NCBI GenBank assembly: GCA_032207245.1
Contig: CM063501.1
Span: 52,829,393-52,893,392 of the forward strand
DNA length: 64,000 nucleotides
Source of the DNA: Pardosa pseudoannulata
Lineage: Eukaryota; Arthropoda; Arachnida; Araneae; Lycosidae
Direction: 5' to 3'
Below the pieces are notes generated by a model. That model saw only the letters and a list, made by a program, of their open reading frames with translations, did no database searches and was not told the origin of the DNA. Shown here in pieces: positions 51,045-61,537 of this stretch. How positions within the stretch are numbered: position 1 is the first letter of the stretch; the number at the start of each line of letters is the position of its first letter. The translations under genes and the position numbers were made by a program.

Positions 51045-51545
51045 TTACCATTTGAATATTCTTGGTTCTAGTTCTTAGTTTATCATACATAAAAACTATT
51101 CTTGGCATTTCTAGTGTCTCGTTAAACAGCTCCGAGCTTAATCTTATGAAGAACCAACATGGTTAAAGTTCAGATTTTAAATCTGATCTAAGGTAAAACA
51201 CATTTGATATCGTGTGAACAAGAATTTCAAAAAAGAGAAAATTCTCGATTAGGAGGATGAAAAGGAAGATACTTCAAATAATTTTGGAAAAGACAGCAGC
51301 AGTCTGAAATATCTCAAAGATATGGGTAACAACACTCAGAAATACAATACGATTTTAGTACTCATTTTCAAAAGCAAAGTGATTGAAGAATCAATATAAT
51401 TCACAATAGAAGAAATGATTGACATGAGACATTATAGACAACAAGGTAAAAAACCGTCCTTCGTATAACTATTATAGAAATAAAAATAGTTTCAAGCAAT
51501 TTAAAAATAATGCCTAAAAATAGCAATATATTTAGTATTCGATAT
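51045..51545 (+). repeat. ~500-bp direct repeat, right of the LINE
   Basis: Second copy of 45963-46461, starting directly after the LINE 3' UTR. It continues into unrelated sequence (AAACGACC…) rather than a second ORF1. Confidence 0.9.
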
Positions 51546-53530
51546 AAACGACCATTATAAACATAAGCGATCTGGTTTGGATACACTCTTCTATATCAAA
51601 ATCTAATATTCGCATAGGCTCCGATCTAATCCACTCTTTACGAGCACATTGCTAAACAAAGACTTTAAAGTCAAAAGAAATTATCGTATATCTACATGAG
51701 CGGCTTGAACTTACCAAATGTTTTAACGAAATCAAATAAACTAAAGTAGTAAAAGAATTGTTACACAAAAAAAGGAGAGAAAGCAGAAAACAGGTGCTTC
51801 ACGAGATTCTAACAAGCAGCATTACAATTGCATAAACATGAATCTAAGATAAATGACTTAGGAAAAGCATAAAACCGGATACAGTAAAAGACAAAAGTAA
51901 TCAAATACCAATTCATGAAAGACAATAAATGAAAGTTTGAGGGCAGATTTAGTTGAACTTACGTTCATTAAAGCTGGAGTCACTACGAATTTAATCTCAA
52001 TAAGGAGTCTTATCAATAAGTTTTTGGGATTTTTATCCATAAATGGATATGTCGATCTCAGCTTCACTAGTAATGATACTCACTTCACTAGTAATGATAA
52101 TAGCTAAATTTGAGCCAGAATGCAAATTATTGACGTGCATTCTAGAAGAACTATTAAGATTACGCTTCGAAATTAACAATCAATGTTAAAATGATATTCT
52201 AATAGAATATTTAATTAGCAAGCAAAAAGCTCATATTTGAAAGACCGTTCAATCAGAACAATTAACTTATGGGAAGAAAAAAAATTTAAAAGCAAAATTA
52301 CAAAATTTCATATCATAAAGCTGATCTTCACATACAGAAACGCAAAAAAGAGAACAATAAGATTCCTACTGAAGACAGGTCAAAGACTATAATTATGAGA
52401 ACCAAATCATTACGAAGATCAGAAAACTTGTTGAGAAAAGACTTAGTCTTCGAAGAAATAGGAAGGACACTTAACAAAAATCATTCAAAAAACGATTCTC
52501 TCACTATGTTCAAAAGAACTAGAACTAGTTTATCAATTTTTGTTTGTTGTTTTATCTCTAACTTCCGATCTCAATTTTGCTTTGCACTTTTCTGCCGTTG
52601 GAGGCAGTTAAGTGCCCGACCTTAATACGTGTGTTTATTTGTATGTGAAATTGCCTCAGTACATAATATTACGAGACTGATTTTTTGTCTCACCGCTTAC
52701 TTTAAATTTTCAGCCACCGAGTTCTTCAATTACATTGCAACTCCCTTGTAGCTGCAAAACAGAGATCTCACTTTAGTCTTTCTGTTTGGGCCTTACGTTG
52801 GTACTTATTACTTTATTCTGACAAAGGATGCCTTCTTGTATAAATGTGTATAGACCTATCTTTAAAATATATTGAGTGGTGATAGACTGGCGCTCATTAC
52901 TGGGCTATCGTCATCCACAGAACTTGTCAAACGATGAGATATTGCTTATTTCCTAGTTGTTTAGGAGAATATTAATCGTCAGAAGATAAGATCTTTGGGC
53001 TGTCAACCATTATATGGTTTTAGCCATATAAATCGCCCTCATTCTCATGTTTGCCTTCTTCTGCCTTTTAATTAGACTATTCATGAAAATCTTTATTTTA
53101 TAATATTTCTCTGTTAGAAGATCCAATAGATACCGATGTTTCCCATGAATACCGATGTTTGGCGTTGGGGTAAAATACTTTAATTTGCTCTTCCAAGAAA
53201 TAACGCCTGTAAAAGAGAAAAGAAAAAAAAATCATGTTACAACAATTTTCTTGATCTAATAGCACATATGAATAAATAAAATTTTAGTTTTATATTATAG
53301 AATACAGCACTGATTAATACATTGAGCTATACCCCTAGAGGCATTAATTTGTATAATATAGAGTACGTCCCTGAAGTATCTCCAGCTCCGTTTACATCTC
53401 GATGAAATATTTTACACCGTGTCTTCTTGATGAAAACAGAAAGGTCATTGTCTATTTTTTTACATTCCTCTGGGAACCCCTTCGCGACCAACATCTCGTA
53501 TACGTGACTTTGGTCATTCCCGCGTCGCCT
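51546..53530. other. Intergenic, no gene seen
   Basis: A-rich to about 52500, then mixed. A 76-codon frame at 52395-52625 has no recognisable feature. Confidence 0.45.
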
Positions 53531-53543
53531 CCACGCGATGATC

Positions 53544-53718
53544 GCCGAACAATAGTCGAATGGTAGAGTGCTGCTCTTCGGAACCGGAGTTCGTGGGTTC
53601 GAATCCCGCTACGGGCATGGGTGTTTGTAGCCGTTCGGAATCGGCTTTAAGCTGTAGGTCCGGGTCTCATTAGCCCTTGTGTACAAAATAGTAGACCGTA
53701 GCTCTCCAAACCAAACTT
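53544..53718 (+). mobile_element. SINE (family A), full length
   Basis: GCCGAACAATAGTCGAATGG head, B box GGGTTCGAATCCC, full body, CCAAACCAAAC tail. Perfect duplication CACGCGATGATC (53532-53543, 53719-53730). Confidence 0.94.
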
Positions 53719-54373
53719 CACGCGATGATCTACCGTTGATACTGAGAGACCAGTGTCGCGTATGCGTAATAGGAGATCTGAACGTTTTATTTTAATTTTT
53801 AAATGCTAGATTTAATTACTAGATGGCGTAAATGACAACGGTTTTTACAACGGTCGACTCGTATAGCATTTACGTGCTGGTCCTCAAGGAGTTAAAGGAG
53901 GTATTACAACCTTTAAAGTGAATTTTTTAGCAACGCTCACCGAAATAACAGGTGCAAATTAGTTTGCATAGTGTTTAGGACTTTTATAAAATTACCAACC
54001 ATTCGTTCGAGAAGTAATTAGAATAAAAGCACGATTTATAAAGTACATACCGATAATTTACCCTTCGTACAATTTTTTTGACATACAAGAAAAAAAATAT
54101 TTAACTCAAATCTTGAGAGTACACAATGTTTTACGTTTGTTTGTCTGTTTAGAGAGTAAATCAAAATATGTGACTTGCAGAAAATAACTATTTTTACAAA
54201 ACTATTTCGAAAGATCAATCTTTAAAAATCTGCTACGTAAAAATGTTTTAATTGCCCTGTACAGTTTCACAATACTTCTAGAGCGCTATCCCAACGCCAT
54301 TGGACTTCAATAAAATACCTACATATAAACAAATCCGAATGTAATGGATAATAAAGTTGTCGGGTAATGTTAA

Positions 54374-54602
54374 CCCTTTCGTGGGCCGTGGGAAGATTAC
54401 TTCCCACCTACTTTATCTTACAAAATAAGCCTGTGGGAAGCGCAAAACCCATTATAATATATTAGTCTTGTTATTGAAACGACTGGAAGAACCCCCTTCG
54501 GTTTTGCGCTGTCATCAATTGCTCGATCGATTGAATAAAATTAGCAGCTCTGTTTTGAAAGTTTGGAAACGTGGAGTGAGAAATAAATAGCCCACGAAAG
54601 GG
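54374..54602. mobile_element. piggyBac-type MITE (TTAA-flanked)
   Basis: 229 bp with perfect 13-bp TIRs CCCTTTCGTGGGC and TTAA at 54370-54373 and 54603-54606. No coding. Confidence 0.88.
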
Positions 54603-54642
54603 TTAAATGGCAGCATTTCAGCTCTACTTCAGCTTTACTGGG

Positions 54643-54925
54643 TAAATTTGAAAAATCGGGTCAAAAATCGCAAATTTAAAATTCCGAAAAATGACACGTT
54701 CGCGATTCTGCTTATATGAACAGAAGGAATTATAATAAATATAGTATAAATATATTCGTCTTTAAGAGATATACACGCTGGAGTGCAATGAAGAATGTTT
54801 CTGAAGGAAATCGAGGAGTTATTTGGATATATTTCAAAAATTGGGTCAAAAATCGCAAATTTAAAATTCCGAAAAAATACACGTTCGCGGGTCTGCTCTT
54901 ATAAAAAGAATGAATTATAACAAAA
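54643..54925 (+). repeat. Pair of ~95-bp direct repeats
   Basis: 54643-54740 and 54825-54925 share GGGTCAAAAATCGCAAATTT, AAAATTCCGAAAAA and ACACGTTCGCG. Short spacing of about 85 bp. Confidence 0.75.
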
Positions 54926-55030
54926 CCCTGATCTAGAGCGTTGGGTCGATTTATGCAGATTTCCAAACCATAACTTAAACTCTTGCTTGCTTAATCAATT
55001 ATTTTCAATGGTTTTCTTTAATGACGAACA

Positions 55031-55250
55031 TACAACAGTTACAAATAATTTTGTATCTCTAGCCAACACAGGGCGAAGAATATTTCACACACAGACAAAA
55101 AATAGAATTAATAAACGACACCTTAATGCGGCTACCGCTTACAACAAAGCACGTCAATCATAACTGAAACTTTTACAGCAAAATCAAAACGAATGGAATA
55201 CAAAAAGAGTAGTGATACCATCGATTGAACCAAATAGCAACTCCAACAAC
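55031..55250 (+). pseudogene. Decayed coding remnant, unidentified
   Basis: One + frame reads LANTGRRIFHTQTKNRINKR and onward with a single stop, unusually protein-like for this AT-rich sequence. With 55651-55960 it may be an old retroelement ORF. Weak. Confidence 0.3.
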
Positions 55251-55360
55251 GAAACACTACTGGTAATTATACACTCAATTTATACACATTGAACAGGGTC
55301 TTTACGGGGGAGTTCCCAAGCCTAGAAACCAATGGAAATATGCTAAATGGTGGTAATTTT

Positions 55361-55525
55361 TGGTTTGATTTGGGACACTACGGTATACTGTTTTGCTTGC
55401 GAGGTCTAAAAGACTGACCTACTGCTTAAAGCAGTATTCCAAACGGCTACGAACATCCACGCCAGCAACGAGATTCGAATCCGGTACCGAAGAACAGTTT
55501 TCCACCATTCGGTCATCGTTTGCCG
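55361..55525 (-). mobile_element. SINE (family A), diverged, minus strand
   Basis: On the - strand: ATGACCGAATGGTGG head, B-box-like GATTCGAATCTC, GATGTTCGTAGCC, and a GTATACCGTAGTGTCCCAAA tail. It splits the possible coding remnants at 55031-55250 and 55651-55960. Confidence 0.75.
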
Positions 55526-55650
55526 AGTGGTTGTTAACATGGTTTGGAGGGTGGTGGGCGATGGTGTGAAGATGTTTCAACATTTAAACTCAATTGTAAA
55601 ACTCCCAAATATTTTTTTAATCATTATCCATTCACATAATTTTTTTTACT

Positions 55651-55960
55651 AGTCATAAAACGAACTTATACAAGGGATCCAGAACCAATAAATATAATCC
55701 ATTATGTTTCCACCTGTGAAGTTGCCGTAAATATTCGAAAAATTTTCTCAACAGCATTCGACAGAGAGCATTAGGAACGAAAATTATTAAATGACAGGAT
55801 TACTTTTCAAACAGCCTTTACCAGGTTATGAAAATTCCCTTTCCCGCGATTAATGGCAGCGGAAACAATTGGCCTATTAAATATCGAAACCAACTGACAA
55901 ACCATGGATGATTCTACTCAAAATACCGTTTTCTGAACATCACACAAAATTTTCTGAAAA
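55651..55960 (+). pseudogene. Possible LINE ORF2 C-terminal remnant
   Basis: A + frame reads DPEPINIIHYVSTCEVAVNI then RKIFSTAFDREH before a stop. The H…C spacing and the following R-K-I-F recall the C-terminal finger region of LINE ORF2 proteins. Low confidence. Confidence 0.3.
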
Positions 55961-56201
55961 AGTAAGCACTACTAATTTAAAATAAAAATTACATTAAAGT
56001 TAATTTACAAACGTCGGAACTAGAGCTGGATGATATCTTAATGTTAATATTGTGATATATATACTTTACCAAATATAGATTTAACAATATGTTCTAATAT
56101 ATATCCCATTATACAGTTTCAAATATAAATGTTCTAAATAAAATACAAACAAGCATACGTGAATGTGTATGCTGATTTTCTAAAAAACAAAAATTCAATT
56201 T

Positions 56202-56376
56202 GCCGAACGATGGCCGAATGGTTAGGGTGCTGGCCTTCGGAACCGGAGTTCGTGGGTTCGAATCCCACCATGGCATGGATGTGCGCAACCGTTCGGAATC
56301 GGCGTTAACAGTAGGTCCCGGTCTCAATAGCCCTTGTGTTGCAAAAAGTAGACCGTAGCACTCCAATAAAGCAACC
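56202..56376 (+). mobile_element. SINE (family A), best-preserved copy
   Basis: GCCGAACGATGGCCGAATGG head, A box GGTTAGGGTGCTGG, B box GGGTTCGAATCCC, tail broken by AATAAAG. Perfect duplication AAAAATTCAATTT (56189-56201, 56377-56389). The head resembles tRNA-Ser (GGA at the anticodon position), by inference. Confidence 0.94.
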
Positions 56377-56389
56377 AAAAATTCAATTT

Positions 56390-57225
56390 CTTAATTTTGA
56401 CACAAATTTAAACTTTAACATATTTACTTTAAAACGATAATCGTTTAGCTACTTATTTGATCAAAAATGCAAATTATTCAAAATTATTAGAAATTAATCA
56501 GATGAAGCAAAAAATACATGTATATTTTCACTCATATCACATATCTATTTTCTAAGACAATAGATATATTAAGCGAAAAGGATGTCCTTTTTTCCGAAAA
56601 ATACATTCGAATTTTCGGTTTAAAAAAAAAAATTGTTCTTCGTAATTTTCGGAACAAACCCTTAGATATTCACCCCTGCCCTAAACCATCAAGTATAGCA
56701 TTGAGATAGGTGCTTTGTTTTGCTCATAATACAGCTCAAGTAAAACTTTTTGCCGTTTTTTTTTTTCTTTTTTTTTGGGGGGGGATTATCTAACAATAAA
56801 AAAACGTATTTTAAATATTTTAAAACTTCTATTTCACTTGATATTTTAATTTTAACAAATAGTCTGTAATTACCTCCCAAAGCTAAAGTAAAGAGTAAAA
56901 GCATGTTAGTTTCGCGTATTATTTCAGAGAAAAAAAAAACTTACGGGGTCTCAAAGACCCTTATAACTTTCAAAATCTTAGATTAAAAAAATTATAGGTT
57001 AAGATGTTCTACACATTTAAAAAAAATTAACAATTTTTGCTTACTTTAACTCTAAAATAGCGGGATGGCTCTATTTGACGCAAAATAAGTTTTGTTTCCG
57101 ATTTTCTCGAAAAGTTACTAATTTAAAAAAAAAAATCATTACTTCTCCTAATTTTATACCAATAACAATTTATGAAAATACAATACGTTAAACACTTTTT
57201 TTTTTGTTTTTAGTACATACCTACA
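56390..57225. other. Intergenic, no gene seen
   Basis: Homopolymer-rich; includes a T-run followed by a G-run near 56755-56787. Confidence 0.45.
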
Positions 57226-57233
57226 GGGCCTGA

Positions 57234-58081
57234 ATAAAGCACGGGCTGATTGGACCTAGGCCTCCTAAAATTTGGTACTTAATTATTAAATTTTAAATAA
57301 TTTAATAAATTTGAAAATGTTTTTTGTTAATTCGTCAAGTAATATTTCATGAAACCTTATTCAGAAATTAAATAAAAACAGTTAAAAATGTTGACAATTT
57401 TATCTAAAACACACTAGAGTTTACTTATTTAGATCACTCCAGTCACTTTTTTTACTCATTACTCATTAGTTCTGAGTAGAAAAATTCTTAGCTTTTCAGG
57501 TTAAACTAAATCGAGTAACTGTATTCACAACTGTTCAGCTTTTGTTTACTGTTTGCGGTTAGTGATTGTTACACGCTGTGCACACGTTTCTGTGTAGTTT
57601 ATAATATGTCTTCCCGGAAATATTTATCTGGAAATCAAAAAAGACAAAAGAAAATTCAAGTTGAATTACAGTCAAAAAAATTGGACGGCGCTATTGAAAG
57701 AAGCGTAATTTTTTATGAAACTGCTGGAGAGATTGAAAATAATACCGATGATTCATCTGCGACTCCTCAAAGTGTAGAAAGCTCGTGTATTTTTTCTCTT
57801 ACTAATTTTGTCTTAAAATCTAGGAATAGCTATTATTTGTTAATCTCGCCTATGCTATTTTATTTTATTTTTTATATAAAAACTTAATTGCAAGTGTTAC
57901 AGTTTATATCCTTGAGGATATATAGTTTTTTTGGCATTCGACTGTACTACAAAGGTATGTAAACATAAAAAAAAATAATAAACTATCCTTCAAAAATATC
58001 CTTTTGTATCCTCTATTATAAACTTTTTTTTTGCCTTGAAAGGAGAGAAGGGGGAGGGGGTGAAAGACAAATCAGGCCCTG
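57234..58081 (+). mobile_element. hAT element, internally deleted
   Basis: Left CAGGGCCTGAATAAAGC and right, reversed, CAGGGCCTGATTTGTC share a 10-bp TIR. Flanks CATACCTA (57226-57233) and CATATCTA (58082-58089) match 7/8. 848 bp containing a transposase 5' end. Confidence 0.85.
57606..57887 (+). pseudogene. hAT transposase N-terminus, truncated
   Basis: A 93-codon frame beginning MSSRKYLSGNQKRQKK, matching the basic start common in ZMYM/TTF-type hAT transposases (K/R-K-x-LSG-x-QKR). After about residue 62 the sequence turns into AT-rich Leu/Ile/Tyr/Phe codons with no finger or catalytic domain, so the deletion junction lies there. Sequence upstream within the element may be its promoter. 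Family link is by motif recall. Confidence 0.65.
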
Positions 58082-58835
58082 CATATCTAAAACCACGGGA
58101 TTGGTCATTTCCATCTTATTATAACCACAAGCACGAATTTTGAAATTTACATTTCCTGGAATGGGAAATAATTCATAGATACTTTTCATAGATGTAAGCA
58201 GAACAATACCTCAAGATCAAATGGTGAACTTACTAAGCCAGGGGGGAATCAGATGGGTGTTACCGATAACAGAAGGACAAATGAAGCAGTAGACAGTGCT
58301 GCCAACTCAACATTTTGATAATATACGTTTCTTTAAGGGGGGGGGTCATCTTTAAAGTTTCTAAAAATAGATTTTTATTTTTTTTTTAACATTTTTAGAA
58401 AATTTTAACATTTTTGAAACATTTAAAACAAACTGCGTTTAAAAATTACTTTTAGAATCATTTAAAATTGTTTAAAATACAATCTAAACATAGACATTAT
58501 AAATCAACCAGCTGCTGTTTGTTTACCTTTGCCACAGCTGCATATTCAATAGTGTAAGTGCATCATCGCTGTTTTTTCTGACATAACTTTTATTTTTTTT
58601 TCTCTTATTTGTAAACCTCATGGCATTTGCAAGCTCTATGATTGTTAAAATTTTGAAAGCTTTTAAAAATTAAATAGGTAGAGATTCATGCCTAATGATA
58701 CGAGTTTACAAAAATTATTAATGAAACTCGTAATGCGTCATTGTAAGCCTGGCGCAGCGTGTCAGCAAACTTTTGGAAAAAGTCCTTACATTTAATTCCC
58801 TAAACAAATTTCTTACTTAACAGAGAAAATATTAA

Positions 58836-59349
58836 CACATTGTGTGCGGGTACATTTCGCAGCGGAATTGTACCGGGAGCGGGCGTTTTGCAAGTAAATT
58901 TAGTTATTCAGTTAAATCTCAATAGATTGAAAATTATTTAATTTTTTAACCAACTTTTCGTATTTTATATTGAAATATATAAACAAATATATAGAAATAT
59001 ATAAATAATAACTATAAGAGTTTTGTAAACAAAAAATATATTTTTTAGTAGATAAATTTATAATAGTATCGTAAATATGAAAAATCAAATAGAAATAGTA
59101 GTATATAGTTTTCAATTTTTTCGGTTCTGTGGTCCGCATCGAATGATGTAAAAACTAGTTTTTATTTGTCTAAACTTTTCCAGTATCTATGTAGTAGACA
59201 AGAACCTTCAACTTCGTTTCCTTGTATATACCGTTATTTTTATACCCACAAACAAACCATGTTGTTACTTTAACCAGTACTAGTACGTGTCCCGCGCTCA
59301 AGTATCAATAGTCAGAAAACGTACTAGTACATGCCCCGCAAACAATGTG
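58836..59349. mobile_element. TTAA-type MITE, family P2, copy 2
   Basis: 514 bp, ends CACATTGTGTGCGGG and, reversed, CACATTGTTTGCGGG. Perfect TTAA at 58832-58835 and 59350-59353. Homologous to 34268-34843; this copy lacks about 60 bp. Confidence 0.88.
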
Positions 59350-59353
59350 TTAA

Positions 59354-60760
59354 GTTTAGATATATAATTAAATAACTATAGAGAACAAATGCTCAAAATT
59401 GTATTCAATTTACATAGTAATAAAAGAAGTTATGCTAAGTCGAAATACAAAAAAATTCTAGCTTTTAAGATTGCTTAAAAGTGCTCCCCTTAAACGGTAA
59501 ATAACTGTTTTTCATCTACGAGAGTTATGACTTTCTATGGGAGAAAATGTCTGTTAGTGTTTTTGAAGTGTACTCTCCGGTGTTTGTGGTTTTACCCTAT
59601 CGAATGGAATATGAAGTCTGCTCGTAGTCTGCTCAATGTTATCACTGCCAATTTGAAAATCTAAGGAGTTCGCATTAAATTTCTACGATTTAAGAAAGGT
59701 GACTGCTTAATGATTTTCCATACCTTTGAAAAGATAAGAAAATCGCCCTCAAAACCTTACTCACTCCGAATACGTCGATTTGCATATGATAGAACATTTC
59801 GAAAAGAAAGAAACATCACAACAGAAAATTCTCACAACACAGAATCTGTTTCTAATGTTAAAAACTAAGAACACTGGTCTAATTGGTGCTAATGAAGTGG
59901 AATGTAAAATAATTACCTGTATTTGGGAAAAAAGTAAAAATGTATTTTGAACGATACATTGATGCGTAAGCATGATATACCTTTGACAGTTTATCAAGGG
60001 AAAAAAAAAACACATAAAGGTCTTATTGAAATCCCTTAATTCTACCGTCGATATTAACGATAATAATAATAAAAAAAACTCAACAAAATTTGAAATTTGA
60101 CGTCGTAACCTCAAGACTCAAAAATAATCTGTGAATGCAGAACGAAGGAGGTACCTAGTTCATGTATTCCACAATATATTTTTTTTATCTTGCTGAGATT
60201 AATTCATGGATTTCATACAATGAATTTACTGAAATAATATTTAGGTGAGAGTATCTTCAACAACTCATTAAAGAGTTGCGTACTATGTACAATAGTACTT
60301 AAATAAAAGTACCAGTCGCATACAAAGACAAAAGTTGACAGTACTGAAGACTGTACAGATACGAAAAAGTTTTCGCTGCTAAGCTTCTAAGCGGAGTAAG
60401 AAAACAGTTGATATTTGTTCTGACCGTAAAATATCGGTATACCGAGAGTATACAAAATATATAAAAGGAAGTTTCCCAAACTTAGCATGAAAAGAGTAAG
60501 AAATCTTGACTGGCAGGAAGCTATATATTTCAATTTATGTTGTCTATGTGTTGTCTCTAACTATTTAAAATTTTCTATCTTTTAATATATTATTGTTCAC
60601 GTATTCTGTCAATTTAATGTCTAAAAATGAATAAATATAATTTCTATATAAATGCAGAGTACTTTTGTATAACATCACAGGTTTATATAATTGGGGTCAA
60701 TTTGATCCAGCTCGGTATACCGAAAGTGCCACGGTTCCAGTGTTAAAAGTTAATATAAAA
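59354..60760. other. Intergenic, no gene seen
   Basis: AT-rich; a 117-codon - strand frame at 59761-60114 shows no recognisable domain or codon pattern. Confidence 0.45.
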
Positions 60761-60765
60761 GATAC

Positions 60766-61532
60766 TGTACCGAGGTACTTTCCCACGGTGATCTGCACGT
60801 GCATGTACTGCTGTGGAAGGATTTTCCTAGAGGAATTTAGGACTACAATTGTTCACGTCTAGTTTAGAGACCCCCGCAGAGAAGGTATAGATCACGGAAT
60901 GGCAGCGTAACGGTCAAGCTCGCACAGAGACGTAACCGTGAGTTATGGGAGCACGGGCTAAAAAGTAATGTCAGCTTGCACAAAAGGGGCTACTTTAATG
61001 AGCCCACCTGCACTCTCGAAGGGGATGCAGATGTGGGAAAATTTCCCGAAAACAAGCGATCGGAAAGGAAGAAAAAGGGGCGTTAAAACCGAGGTGAGGA
61101 GTTTGAAAACGAAGTTAAGGAGAGGAGTTGAAGTCGGGATTCGAGAGAAGTGGGACAAGAGTCCTAAGCCCCGCTCGTCATCACCAACTCGTCCCGTGCG
61201 CCCGGACCGACACCACATGGGATAAGTCCCTGCCTGCTCCCCTGTGCATTTAATGAAGGTAAAGATAAAATAATATTTACAGTCACTTAGGCCTCTATTA
61301 ATGATTTAAGCTTGTAATTGAATACTTAGTTCATTATAAAGAGAATTGTAGTAATTATGGTGTAAATATAAGACATAAATAATTGATGATTATGATATAT
61401 GATAACCAAGGATCTATTTGTAAATGAATGTACATAATAAATATCTGAATCTCAGTATAAAGTATTATATTTTTACTGTGTTTCCCCCTTGTAACCGAAC
61501 AGTGGTGTAGAGGTTGTAAGTACATTACAACA
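60766..61532 (+). mobile_element. Solo LTR, copy 2 of the 26-kb family
   Basis: 767 bp, TGTACCGAGGTACTTTCCC to TACATTACAACA, colinear with 26074-26902. AATAAA conserved at 61436-61441. Flanks GATAC and AATAC match 4/5. Open frames on both strands inside it are not genes. Confidence 0.78.
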
Positions 61533-61537
61533 AATAC

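Noticed and set aside
45963..51545. LTR retrotransposon with ~500-bp LTRs
   Set aside because: The interior encodes an APE-type endonuclease, RT and RNase H in LINE order, with no protease or integrase, and the repeats lack TG…CA ends.
59761..60114. 117-aa minus-strand ORF
   Set aside because: No domain, AT-driven Phe/Leu/Ser composition, no splice or promoter context.
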